Origin: Incurvaria masculella | Lineage: Eukaryota > Arthropoda > Insecta > Lepidoptera > Incurvariidae | Length of the DNA stretch: 64,000 nt | Reading direction: 5' to 3' | Assembly (NCBI GenBank): GCA_946894095.1 | Contig: OX335657.1 | Location: forward strand, 6,076,001-6,140,000 | The notes under the pieces: generated by a model | What the model saw: only the letters and a program-made list of their open reading frames with translations | Databases searched by the model: none | What the model was told of the DNA's origin: nothing | Part shown: piece after piece, positions 1 to 10,535 of the stretch | Position numbering within the stretch: the stretch's first letter is position 1 | Layout of the letters: the number at the start of each line of letters is the position of its first letter | Program-made: the position numbers and the translations under genes

Positions 1-178
1 ATCGGTCCCCTTCCCCTCCAAAATAATATATGTTTAGGTGCTCTTCGGATGAAAAGGTGTTCGAAGAGGCAATAAAAAAATGTCCGTATTTTCCATCGAG
101 TTCAATGTAGTCATATGTCCTGCCATGGCACCGTATTGCTATGGGAATGTGATGTTTTGATTAATATCATGACACTAA
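1..178 (+). mobile_element. SINE (subfamily B-like), cut by window start
   Basis: It begins within the GGTCCCCTTCCCC block and runs through the GTCGAAGCGGCAAT-like core, the CATGGCACC motif and the ATATCATGAC end motif shared by the other copies. Diverged. The 5' part lies outside the window. Confidence 0.75.
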
Positions 179-185
179 TGGTCTC

Positions 186-325
186 TTACATCAAGTACTG
201 ATTAGCTTAATCCTCACATTAAAGAGCTTTTCTTACCATCTCGCAATCGATACCAGTACAAGATAAATCAGCACTTTAGTAATAAAGGCCCTTTAAGTGT
301 CGAATAAAATAAATGAGCATAATGA
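186..325 (+). repeat. Small dispersed element, 'GATAATCAGCACTTTAG' family
   Basis: It shares a core including CAAGATAAATCAGCACTTTAGTAATAAAGGCC with copies at 24864-25010 (+) and 30885-31002 (-), together with the AAAGGGCNTTT-type opposite end. Probably a short non-autonomous DNA element; the boundaries are approximate. Confidence 0.6.
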
Positions 326-453
326 ATAAATTAAAATAAATAAAGTGTGGGATTAGTCGTTCATGTTCACTTCCATAAAAATAAACTAAGAAAATATTGA
401 TCTTCTTTTGAAGGCATTTACAGGTAACTGATGCCTCATATCTATGATGGCAG

Positions 454-628
454 GCACTGCAAGGGTACCGGGAAGGGCTGGAGGACAGCGCGCTGGTCCT
501 GCTGCAGACATTCCTGGGCTTTGCAGCGGTGCTCGGTTGCGCGGGATTCGGTCTCGTGCTGGTGCGGCCCTCGGCGCAGTGTCTCGTCTCCAAGCAGTAC
601 TTGTGCCAAACCGCGCTGCTAGGCATCG
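454..628 (+). CDS. Transporter exon A (membrane helices)
   Basis: The frame opens just after the acceptor CAG at 451-453; a TGA lies upstream in the same frame, so this is an internal exon and not a start. It encodes a long hydrophobic helix and the loop RPSAQCLVSKQYLCQ. It ends ATC G followed by the donor GTGAGG (phase 1). Confidence 0.7.
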
Positions 629-2496
629 GTGAGGAGAAAGGCATAGTATAGCTAACAATGTCAAAAAAAAATTAAACAAATGGCTCGAAACCAAATGAAT
701 GACTAAATTCGAAACCTAAATTCAAATTTGGAATTCTTACCCAAACGCCAGATATTTGAGATCAAAGTGGCCAGTTTGACTAAGCGCAAATTTAATATAA
801 GCACCTACAGTTTTATCGATATGATATCAAAGGTGCTTGAAGCATTAGTGGTGCGTGATCTTGATGACGCCTTGGCTGATGTAAGAAACCTATCTGAAGA
901 CAGGAGATTATTGTTCAGCAAGTTTGATATTAGCTGTTAATGACATGGGCTCCTAATGACCAGCCGTGAGGTTATGGCGAAGGGTGTATTAATTCCCTTA
1001 AAACGTCACTGAGAAATCTTGCTCTGCAGGGATACATTATTTGTACAGTTCTCATGCAGATACTCACATAGTCAGTACGATTTCGACACCAATCGTTGGA
1101 GGCCTGAAGGTCCCCTCAACCACCTAGTATTCAGGTCAAAACAGCCAGACCAGTAGTTCGGCCTGGTTCTTCAGGTAGGGAGAAACCTGGGGACAATAAT
1201 AGACAATTGCCGGTGTGCGCAGGTGTTTCGATGCTGGCGCTGATCAGCGTGCAGGGTTACCATGGTTACGTGCTCTTCGCTTGGATGTACGGGCTCTGTC
1301 TCGGCGGCTTCCTCTACTCCATCAAGATGCTCACCATGGAGCGGGTGCGCGGCAGGCATTTCGCCAAGGTCTGGGGTGAGTCTCGTGCCTATTTGTTTAT
1401 GTACTTGCTAGTAGATTACAAAAATCACTTAATCATTTGTTTTTCCAATTGTTTTCTATGCACAACATATTGTTTCAAGTTAAGTGTGAAGCACTCTAGG
1501 GTATGCATTTCAATTTATCTGTAATAACTGCTGGTGTTACAAATTAATAAATATATAATTAATAGTAATCAACTTCGAACGGTCGCATATACGATGAATT
1601 CATACTTTCATTTTAATTACTTATATCGTTACCTTTGGGGGATTTTTAATTTAAGATTCTTCGCAATCAAAACATACACGGCCGTAATAACATAACATCA
1701 AATACACATTTTATTCAAATACAAACATTCTTGTAGCTTTGATGGTCGGTGGTCAAACTACAATGAAAATCGTCTGTGAAATACAAGGAAAGCTCGCCAA
1801 ACAAAAGGCTCCAAGTTCTTGTCTTGTGTTCTGGGCTGATATCATGACAGGTGAGCCATCCATATCCAATAACACGAGAAAACATGAACCATTATACATA
1901 TTATGCGGTCCGCAGGGTACGTGCAAGGCGCGGAGGCGATCCCCGTCATCGTCGGGGTGCCCATGACGGGCTACATGAACCAGTACGCGGCGCGCGCCGG
2001 CTACTACTTCTCCTTCGCCGCAACCGTCGCCGCCGCCTTCCTCCTCTTCTTCGTCGGCTTCTCGAAGCGCGAGCCCGGCGACTCGGTGCACTCGGCGCCC
2101 GCGCCGCCCGCCCTCCCCGACGGCGACTGCGGCTGCCCGGGCGCGTCGCCGCCGCGCTACGAGCCGCCGCCGCTCGCCTGGTGCTCGTGCGCCACCGTCG
2201 CCGGCACCGGCTACTGCTCGTGGACCCCGCCCGCGCCCGCCTGCCGCGCCCGCCTGCCCAAGTCGCTCTCGTTCGCGGCGCCGCTCGACCGCGCCGGCTA
2301 CTGCCCGGCGGCGTTCTACCCGGAGTGTGGCTGCGGGTGCCGCTGGCCGCGGCCGGCCGCGCCGCTGCGCCCCTCGAAGAGCGTGCCGGAGGGGCTCGCG
2401 CGCGCCGGCTCGTGGTCGCGCGGCGGCTCGTGCCGCGCGCCCTGCCACCGCCGCCGCGAGCACCAGCTCATCGAGCAGATCACGACGTCCGTCTGA
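454..2496 (+). CDS. MFS / monocarboxylate transporter-like protein, C-terminal half (3 exons)
   Basis: Three exons (454-628, 1223-1375, 1916-2496) join in phase (each junction phase 1, GT-AG) into 302 codons plus stop. The protein shows about five hydrophobic segments, then a cytosolic-type tail. After the segment containing YGLCLGGFLYSIKML comes a basic loop (ERVRGRHFAK), a segment containing IPVIVGVPMTGYMN, and a YAARAGYYFSF motif. This matches the layout of the last membrane helices of SLC16-type monocarboxylate transporters (compare their DxTGxYxxxF motif). Such proteins move small organic acids across membranes; the substrate here cannot be read. The N-terminal half is missing because its exons lie left of the window. 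The tail of about 140 residues carries 12 cysteines and many Pro/Ala, and its exon is far more GC-rich than anything around it. The superfamily is fairly certain, the SLC16 subgroup less so. Confidence 0.72.
1223..1375 (+). CDS. Transporter exon B (membrane helices)
   Basis: The acceptor is GTGTGCGCAG and the donor is GGTGAGTC. The exon is 153 bp, phase 1 at both ends, and could be skipped without a frameshift. It encodes two hydrophobic segments separated by YHGYVLFAWMYGL and ends in the basic loop ERVRGRHFAKVWG. Confidence 0.72.
1916..2496 (+). CDS. Transporter terminal exon with Cys/Pro-rich tail
   Basis: The acceptor is GGTCCGCAG. About the first 50 codons complete the last two membrane segments (TVAAAFLLFFVGF). 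The remaining 140 or so encode a tail rich in Pro, Ala, Gly and Cys (CGCPG, WCSC, ECGCGC) with Arg/Ser clusters, ending QLIEQITTSV. GC content is extreme compared with the AT-rich introns. Long open frames on both strands here are a by-product of GC richness. Confidence 0.72.
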
Positions 2497-2688
2497 TGCC
2501 ACCCGTCGCCGCGGCCGCCGCGGGTCCGCTTCGGGGACGAGGCGCGCGAGACGGAGCGCCGGCGGTCGGCGTGCCCGTGCTGCGAGCGCCGCGCGTCTGT
2601 GCCGTGCTCTGTCGACGCGTTCGGAGGCGCATCCCCGCATCCCTGGTGCGCTCGGCGGAGGGGGTCGGAGGAGGAGAATTGCTGCCGA

Positions 2689-2694
2689 AATAAA
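2689..2694 (+). promoter_or_regulatory. Poly(A) signal of the transporter gene
   Basis: AATAAA lies 193 bp after the transporter stop, at the point where the GC-rich block gives way to AT-rich DNA. The 2497-2690 interval would be the 3' UTR. Confidence 0.6.
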
Positions 2695-2699
2695 TACTA

Positions 2700-3509
2700 A
2701 GATTTTACCTAAACATTTTTTGTAAATATGTAGATGTGTGTGTCGAGTCGGTAGTGGTTTTATCGAATTGTGTAAATAGCTACAAATTCGCTCAGTTTAG
2801 ACTAGATACCCATAAATAACTAGTTATGGTATTTTCTCTGCGACGAATACAAATAACAACCATGTTGTTAATAATTATTTACTTCTACCAACCTATAGGT
2901 TTGAAAGTATTAATATTGCAATAAGCATTTCTATTTCTAAATTATTTCTTTCAACCCGGTAGGTTTGTAGATTTAAATAACTAGGTATTCATAATTTTAT
3001 TGAAGCAATAATATGTTGATTTTAATTTGTTTTGTTCTAACCAATTTCATCTGACGTTGGTTTCCCTTTTTTTTCTTTCGATTGCGTTGCATGTCTCAAA
3101 CTGAATGAATTCTGAATGCAGAACCACGGAGAATCTCCGTGAGAAGAACCACGATGTAGTGACGATCTGTAGAGAAATAAATACTTATAGGCAAAATTAA
3201 TTTTAGCGCGTACGTGTACAATAATTCTGAAGGTGATTTCTGATGTTGAAAGAAACTAGAAAAACAACAAGTTTAGCGCACAAATATGATAACGACGGCA
3301 ATGCGAGATCAACGCTCTCGCGAACTGGTGGTCAAGTGTATTAATGTCGAACAGGTAAGGGTATTATTGCGAATAGAAATAGGTCATCCAGATGTTCTCC
3401 GAAATTAAAAACTACAGGTCTCTGGTTAGTACCGATGAAGCAAAATCTCGAAGTGGGCTCCGCGGCCGCTAAGATATCGCGCGAACACTGGTTCACGCGA
3501 CTATCATTT
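2700..3509. other. Intergenic DNA, no gene seen
   Basis: AT-rich spacer downstream of the transporter. The only structure noticed is a small perfect 8-bp palindrome around 3125-3141 (CACGGAGA/TCTCCGTG). Confidence 0.5.
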
Positions 3510-3745
3510 TTAGGGTTCCGTACCCAAAGGGTGCCAAAGGAACCCTAAAGCCTCCGCTGTCCGTCCGTCCGTCCGTCTGTCACATGGCTGTATCTCATGA
3601 ATCGTAATGGATGGACAGCTAAAATATTCACAGAGTATGCATTTATTTTACCGTTATAACAACAAATAGGTCAAATAAAAAAAATATAAAAATTAAATGG
3701 CTCTGTACTGTGCGATTCCGACTCGCATTTGGCTGGTTTTTCGTT
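3510..3745 (+). mobile_element. Common lepidopteran-type repeat with GGGTTCCGTACCCAAAGGGT end
   Basis: It starts GGGTTCCGTACCCAAAGGGT, has a (GTCC)n stretch at about 3556-3577 and the GGCTGTATCTCATGAATCG motif, and ends near CCGACTCGCATTTGGCTGG. A second, inverted copy is at 47775-47945. From memory this is a very common lepidopteran repeat. It carries no coding sequence. Confidence 0.75.
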
Positions 3746-4676
3746 TTCGAGCGATGATTGCGCATTTGCGTTCAATTAGGACGATGCCCTACGGTGAAGG
3801 AAAACATTGTTAGGAAACCCACCAATTCGATGGCGAAAGGGTGGTTTTTCTAGCTTTAGCTAGATGACAATTGCTAGACTTGCCACTCATAATTGTGTTT
3901 GCCCACAAATATCATTGGGCGAAACAAGGTTGACCATAGTCAACCGCTGTGTAACCTGAGACCGAATGTCAGGTACTTGGGAGGCAAAAATGACACCAGT
4001 GATTATTATTTTATTTCTTGGTTCTAAACTCTATTAAGTGGTTATTCTAAGTTATCCGTTTAAAATGTTATGAAAAATCACCTTTGAAGTTCTTGCTCTC
4101 TCCATTGAAACGACAGTGCATTGATCCCCATTGTATACAGAACAGCACTGATCAGCCCCTGTAAAAAATTAAACAATTTCTTGATTTGTTGTTGTCTGTT
4201 TGAATATTTTGTAGCGGTTGTCTCGTTTTAGATATTTTATAAAAGTTTTGTACCAAAGTACACGGTTACCTATCGTTTTCTAGGTTTATAAACAGGATTT
4301 GTTTAGTAAAATTACAAAATATGACTACGAAAGTGCTGAGTTTTATTTATAACTTCCGTAAATAATAACCTGGATTCTTTTTCTTTGCTATGGATACTGT
4401 GTGAAAATGTGAATAAATTCAAATATCCTTAAAGCCCTCCGGAAGACAAAGCGAATCAAGGGTATATTCAAGGTTCAAAGTGAATAATGGTAATTTGAAT
4501 TGAAGAAGGAGTTTTCTCGAAATATTCAGGCGCAAAGTCCGTGAGGTTTTTCTTCGCTTTCGCCCGCTACGCTTTCCAGCTACTCTTTGAAAATTCAAAT
4601 ACATATACAGGTTGTAATTAAATTATATATAAAGTGTTTATCGGGAACTGTATTGATTGAGAATTAAAAAAATAAA
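3746..4676. other. Intergenic DNA, no gene seen
   Basis: AT-rich sequence without a convincing exon or a repeat that I could match elsewhere in the window. Confidence 0.45.
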
Positions 4677-4774
4677 TTAAATAGCCGTGTGTGTTCCGAC
4701 ACGTAAAAATTGGGTCCACTGCATTCCTTCCCGTGCATGTCGTGAGAGCTTACTAAGGGATTCGTCTTGTCGTG

Positions 4775-5042
4775 GTACGGATTCCACGTGTAACTGTAGG
4801 TCCCCTTCCTTAGTTCCTATAGGCGGTAGGGTTAACCCGCCCAGTTTGGTACCATCGCACTATATGAACGATGGTCGAAGCGGCAATAGAAGTTGTTCGT
4901 GTTTTCCATTCAGGACAATGTAGTTGAGTGATTAAAGGAAGGTTCTGGCAAGGCAACGATTTCCCAAAGGGTGCGATGGTCGAATATCATGATAGTAGGT
5001 GCGGTATTAACCATCCATGTCCAGTTACTTTTACATAAAAGA
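4775..5042 (+). mobile_element. SINE subfamily B, 5' truncated or diverged
   Basis: It carries the GATTCCACGTGTAACTGTAGGTCCCC block, GGTACCATCGCACTATATGAACGATGGTCGAAGCGG, and the terminal CCATCCATGTCCAGTTAC end before an A-rich tail. The CCAGTTAC ending marks subfamily B, as at 18171. Confidence 0.75.
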
Positions 5043-5169
5043 AAGAAAAATAAAAACTTTCGGGCGTAGCAGTTGGTTTATTTAATGTGCAAATTTTCAG
5101 AAATGTATTTCATAATTTGACTGAGGAAACAGGCACGTGCCATTGTATGGAACTCAATCACCTCATTAT

Positions 5170-5325
5170 TTTGTTAAGCAAGGCCTCTGATGCACACCAG
5201 GACCTCTTCAGGTACCCGACGATAACCATAGGCTTTCGAATTTCAGGGAGCTGCTGAAACTATGCGGGCCGCTTAGAATAATAGTCTAAGCTCAGCAGGG
5301 AGTTGATTCCACTGTTTACCGACAT
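5170..5325 (-). pseudogene. Degenerate non-LTR retrotransposon C-terminal fragment
   Basis: Read on the minus strand, one frame gives FIYNVGKQWNQLPAEL followed by a stop. This resembles the C-terminal WNxLP motif after the reverse transcriptase of many insect LINEs. It is short and degenerate, so the call is tentative. Confidence 0.35.
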
Positions 5326-5734
5326 TATAAATAAAGACTCCAGACACGATGGAGTTATTTCTCCATTAATATAAGTACACAACAATGGTGACGAGGATGG
5401 GAGTTTACAGGAATTCGGTGCTCGAGAAACGATTTTCATTAAATTAATATAAGCTCCCCATCAGAATGTATCGATATACCGATACATCCTGGCCGAGCGT
5501 CGAACTGATTGATTGAATGAGAGCGGGTTCGGGGAAGGCGGAAGAGTGGGGGTTGCACCTCCATCCCAGTGCGACTGTGCTTGCGCATAAAAATACCATT
5601 TGTCTGCCAGGAGCTGACACCTTATTGATGGCTCGAGGCCCGAACATGCGACCCGCACGCTGTGAGCTCGTGTCGATTCTACCTACAACATTTTTAAAAA
5701 ACCTCAGACCAAAAAGGTACGAGATGTGCATAGT

Positions 5735-5960
5735 ATGAGACCCCACTGTCTCCAATTTTAAAAAACTTCCAATCAAACTTAAACGTACAGGCCACACGCA
5801 AACATGGTCGCAGACATACTGGAGCGTTTGTGTTAATTGGTGGAATCTGACTTGAAATCATTACGGGAGCTTATTCGGTGGCAATGTTTGGGCTGTGTGG
5901 CGGCTTTCCAAACAATTATATGCACACTTTGTCTACACGGTCATAGATTTAAGAGGGAGG
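5735..5960 (+). repeat. Dispersed repeat, copy 1 (pairs with 7408-7515)
   Basis: The run ATGAGACCCCACTGTCTCC, AATTTTAAAAAACTTCCAA and, further on, ATTATATGCACACTTTGT recurs in the same order at 7408-7515, with a length difference in between. Family not recognised. Confidence 0.5.
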
Positions 5961-6285
5961 CATAGATTGCTAAAGTCATGTCATACCAGTTTTGAATAGG
6001 GATAACAAAAGTCCACAGGTGACGTTGCAATTCACATTTTAGAATGTATTCGATACAAACCAATTAATATCAATGATATTTTTTTACAATGACATTAACT
6101 AATTTATAGATTAAATGTAACGCTTACCTAGGCTAAAATTTGGTATCAAGCTTAGTTTAATGACAGTGTAACTAGCTCTGGCAAATTTATGTGAGACCGG
6201 CAGCCAAGGGACGCCACACCTCGGCATTCAGTAATTGTCGCAGAGGTTGTTTGACACTCGGTCGGATTCTGGAAGAGAGTCCTTT

Positions 6286-6331
6286 TCCTACCGTTGAAGC
6301 TGGCCGTGGTTCTGATTTCACGTAAAATATT
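6286..6331 (+). mobile_element. SINE subfamily B fragment
   Basis: It matches the subfamily-B head segment (CGTTGAAGCTGGCCGTGGTT and CTGATTTCACGTAAAA) seen whole at 17874-17930. A small relic. Confidence 0.45.
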
Positions 6332-7407
6332 AAAGTTGTTTATTTAAAACCAAATTTCCAAATTTTCGTTTCGTTCTTGTATTTTACTATGATGTGTTGA
6401 ACTGCATTTACTGACATTAGATTATTGAGGCTCTCAAAAATTTCAAAGGGTAGCCCTAATTATAACTAAAGTTATACAACTGATTGATTGATTGATATCA
6501 ATCAACAACGTCATATAACTGCATAAAAAGCACTGTCGTTGTTTTATGATACATGATTTCTCAATCGAATTGGAATGAAAGGAAGAACTCAAACTAAATT
6601 AATGGATTCTCTGATTGGAACAAATTGTAATATTTAATTTAAATCACAACTTTATCCATTCAAAAACAATATCCAACAGTATATTTACTCGTGTGACTAC
6701 GTACGATGGGATTCCTGAATGTTAATTTAGTATTAGTGAATGATTGCCTGGGCCTGGGCCAAAGGGCGTAATATTGTGTTCGAATTATCAATTTGAGCGA
6801 TATTTAATTAAGTTTGGATTAATTTGTTCTCATTTTGACAATAGGCGAATCGAGCATACACTTGCTAGCTAGTTTCCAATAATAGATCTGGCTCCACAGG
6901 TAATTTTTCTAATAATGCCACCCCTCTTGACATAAATCTATCATAAAAGTGTATTTTATGTATTATTTATGACCCATTAGGCTGGCTGGCTATCAAAACG
7001 AATTACTCTTCTTTGGTACTGCGTAGTTAATCTATGGTTCTGCAAGTAAATATGTAATAACGATGAACTAAAAGCACATGATGAATACTTTTACAACTAC
7101 TATTTAGGTTATTAAAAGACACGTCATAAAGATATAATCCAAACGGTTTTATCGTTAAGAAAATACACTATTTTCCTTAATAAGCAATTACGTCGCATCT
7201 TTAACATAATGTGCCCTTGCTTTCGGATCTGCATACATATCACAGTCATTATTATCCTTTTCACACGAAGAATTTCCTTATTATGTGAACCTACTACATT
7301 AATGTATCATCATTAAAATCTACTACATCAGTATTTTTTAATTTAGATAAACAATTTGGGAGTGTTGAATCCTGAAAAGGAAGGAGATATGCCATCTACT
7401 GCGTCAA

Positions 7408-7515
7408 TTATGAGACCCACTGTCTCCAATTTTATAAAACTGCCAACCCAACTGAAAAGTCCGTGCCACATGCGGTCAATACAATTATATGCACAGTTTG
7501 TTCATACGGCGAAGT
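7408..7515 (+). repeat. Dispersed repeat, copy 2 (pairs with 5735-5960)
   Basis: It repeats ATGAGACCCACTGTCTCC, AATTTTATAAAACTGCCAA and ATTATATGCACAGTTTGT from copy 1. No coding function seen. Confidence 0.5.
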
Positions 7516-9030
7516 CGTGATAATCACCACATTCCACTTATCCTTTCTTTTCTCTTCAATGATTACATCGAAGGGGAAGGCGTTCATACAATTCCTCCAG
7601 CTGAACAAAGAATGTATAAATGAATTCATATGAAAATGTCGTAACTGCAAGGCACATGCACCCACTGTCTATACACAGGAATGAGACCGACTTCGACAAC
7701 AACTCCTAAATAGATTAGTCCATGTATCATTCCCGTGGCTCATGTAAGCTGCAAATAAGTGACATAATGTACGGCGCTCCAATTTTTCAGGGTAATTTTC
7801 TTTTAGGTGGAGGAAGATTCCGGATCGTATTCTATTCAGTGCTATATTTTAGGATGGTAACAGTGCGGAAAGAAAATAAATTTTCAGGATTCTTGCTTAA
7901 AATACTATTCTTAAAATACTTTACGTATTTGAAGATTTATCACGTATTTGAATAAGAAGTAGAATTACAGGGTGTATTTCACCTTCGAGCCTTCTTTTAG
8001 CCTTCGGCGTGTGATCCTAAATGGTGAGAACCGCATTAAAATCTGACCAGTATTTTACGAGATATTCGCATCCGAATACTGTCGAAACAGTACATATAAG
8101 TAAATTAAAAATTTACTTATATTTTTTTTTTTCGGCGTTTTTACCGATTGATAAAGAAAAAATGTGTTCCAATATCGAATAAAGAGAAAAAAAAAAGCTC
8201 GACGGTTACAGCCCGAATGCTTAGTAAGAAAATGAAGATTCTTTTTCATCATCAAGAATCTTCCTGTTTAATCTCTAAGCATGTATGTTGGTTTTACTAT
8301 ACCGGCCGAGTGAATGTCACAAGTTAAATATATTATTTTGATAGTGTAGTCAGATAATTTTTTTTTTTAAATGCAAAGGGAAATACTATAAAAACAAAGA
8401 TTTCTCTTAGTTAAGGAATTATTATTGGTGACTACGAACGCACTCCTCACCTAACGAAAGTTTACACACTGAGATCGACACACGAGTTGTAAGGACAAAG
8501 GTAAAGTAGAAGTGTGACAGTCTCTGACACAAAATAATTAATTTTAGTAACATTACCAATTTTCCGTTTTGTGACAGATATGCGAGTGTATTTTTTCTTG
8601 TTTACAAAGGCTGCGGCGCGGAAACATGCAGATTTGAAATGTCAAAACTTACAAAAAAAATGTACAAATGGCAATGTAATTAAATGTTTATTGTATTTTT
8701 ATGTATTGATAACATCATCTACATTTTTTTTAATTTTTAAATTTTAAAGATGACATCGGTCAAATGACGGCCATAAAGCCGAGTCTTAATTAAATGTACT
8801 TACATAATTGGTCTTGTGAAAACAAGAAATTCATTGCAACTGAATGAAGAGAAACTGAAGAAGAAAACTTGAAACTGGCGACAAACTCAAGAATTTAAAC
8901 TGCAATGATTACACAGACAGGGACCAAATATTTTTTACAGAATTTTCCGTGTATTCGTTTATTCTCCTCCATTAAGTTGTAACATACGTTACTTTATTAA
9001 TGTTCAATTTAGGTAATATCAATATTTGTG
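7516..9030. other. Intergenic DNA, no gene seen
   Basis: AT-rich spacer with only short incidental open frames and no recognisable exon or repeat match. Confidence 0.45.
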
Positions 9031-9035
9031 TGTCA

Positions 9036-9334
9036 TTTTTTTTTATGCGGCCTGACATGGATGGCTAATACCACACAACTACCGTTATGATATTAGCCCA
9101 ATACACCACATTCCCGAAGGAATTAGGTGCCATGCCAGGACCTTCCCTTTATGAGCACGGCTACATTGAACTGGATGGAAAACACGGACAATTTTTCATT
9201 GCCGCTTCGACCATCTTTTCATCCAATGCGATGGTACCAACACGGGCGGGCTTAAACCCTACCACCTAGTAGGGGAAGGGGACCTACAGTTTTACATGGA
9301 TTCCGAACCATGGAGCAGCTCGAATTCGAAATTA
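9036..9334 (-). mobile_element. SINE subfamily A, 5' truncated
   Basis: The poly-T at its left edge is the A-tail read in reverse. The body is nearly identical to 21145-21578 and 27983-28392. Similarity stops at CAGCTCG near 9322, so the tRNA-like head is missing. It carries the intact 60-codon antisense frame at 9087-9269. Confidence 0.88.
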
Positions 9335-9529
9335 CTTGAACTACAATTTTACGGTAGCCTTCAGAACGATGTCAGTACGGACATTTATAGTTATATACAT
9401 AATGGAAAAGTACACGTTTCAAGGGAACCAACCGTCAAAATTATTCTAGAAACAAAACAAAAGCCACGAACATTAGTACCGTCTCTTTCTACCATCCAGC
9501 AATTCAGGGATGCTGTCTCCCTTATGACA

Positions 9530-10330
9530 TCAATCAAATCATGTGACATGGCAGAGCCAATGGGAGAGGGCCACTTAAGGCAGCCATCTTGTTGTTCACC
9601 CGTCACGGCGCGAGCTCATCTCGCCGCCACAGACCGCCGACCAGTGAGCCATTCACGTCCCGGGGTCTCGCCGTCGCCGCTTTCGGACTGGCTCGGTGGA
9701 GCCCAGCAGCGCCTTCCGTCTCTTAGAAGACCACCCGGAGACCGCCGCCCGCCGCTAGCGACGCCAGTCACGTCCCGAGTCTCGCCGTCGCCGCTATCGG
9801 ACTGGCTCGGTGGAGGACAACAGCACCTTCCGCCTCTTCGGCGCCCACCCCGTGCTCCTTAGAGTGGGCTCCGCCAACGGCTCGCCCTGTGGTGCGGTGC
9901 GTCCATCGCTTAGGAGACCTCAGCCGCACGAGCTTCGCCGCGCGGGGGCAGGCGCTATTCGCCACCCGACCACATCACCTCCAGACTTCATCACCCCTGG
10001 GTATCGTACCGAACTTTATTTTTTGCCGGCTTTAGAGTTAGTGCACGCTAACATTTCCTCCTATACCTACTTGCTTGTGTTTATGCTCTTTCTAGAATAT
10101 TTGTTGTTGGTTCTGTTTGTATATATGTATAGAATAATTCATAATACATGGTGCATTAATTTAACTTAGCTGTAGTTTTGATTTGTTAGACAGATATAGT
10201 ATCCATCTTATGACCTATGGTTAAGGACCCGGCCCCGCTCACCGACTGATATCCGCATGGCATTAACCTCTTAACCATACGTCACAACTGGCGTCACGAA
10301 CAGCGCTGAACTGTCCCTCATGACATCTTT
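9530..10330 (+). other. GC-rich segment, possible LTR remnant with primer-site-like motif
   Basis: This GC-rich block differs sharply from its surroundings. It contains a 115-bp tandem duplication and an AT-rich 3' part, followed near 10280 by CTGGCGTCACGAACAG, which resembles a retrotransposon primer-binding site. A solo or truncated LTR would fit, but no partner LTR or gag/pol is present. Confidence 0.3.
9648..9877 (+). repeat. Tandem duplication, two 115-bp units
   Basis: Two adjacent units share CACGTCCCGRGTCTCGCCG and CGGACTGGCTCGGTGGAG. The second starts 115 bp after the first (9648 and 9763). The units have diverged at several positions. Confidence 0.75.
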
Positions 10331-10389
10331 CACAAAAAAAATAATTAAACCCATAATATTACAAGGTGTTTACTCGTAAGAAGAACACA

Positions 10390-10535
10390 TTAAACCTATG
10401 CTGCTCGCACTACTGCTCTCGATACCCAAAGGTGGACTGGTAGAGAATGCCCCTGGCATTAAGTGTACCTTTTGCCCGAATTTTGAGTGCAATAAACATA
10501 TATAAAATAAAATAAATAAATAAAATAAAAAGCCT
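10390..10535 (+). mobile_element. LINE 3'-end relic with A/T-rich tail
   Basis: GGACTGGTAGAGAATGCCCC, TGGCATTAAGTG and GTGCAATAAACATA followed by (AAAT)-type repeats resemble the 3' UTR of an insect non-LTR element in plus orientation. It abuts, tail to tail, the 3' end of the minus-strand RTE element. Confidence 0.45.

Noticed and set aside
728..940. Open frame of about 70 codons in the transporter intron (KRQIFEIKVASLTKRKFN)
   Set aside because: It looks somewhat protein-like, but has no splice sites fitting the neighbouring phase-1 exons and no recognised family. Kept as intronic.
1753..2640. Minus-strand open frame of 295 codons opposite the transporter terminal exon
   Set aside because: It is a by-product of very high GC. 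The translation is an Arg/Ala-rich low-complexity string, and the plus strand has phased exons with membrane helices.
9087..9269. Sixty-residue 'protein' repeated at several loci
   Set aside because: It lies antisense within SINE copies with A-tails, so it is repeat sequence and not a gene family. Listed as a finding only because of its identity between copies.
9296..9862. 188-codon open frame running from SINE into the GC-rich block
   Set aside because: It starts within the SINE flank and crosses a tandem duplication; composition-driven Pro/Arg/Ser-rich translation, no domain.
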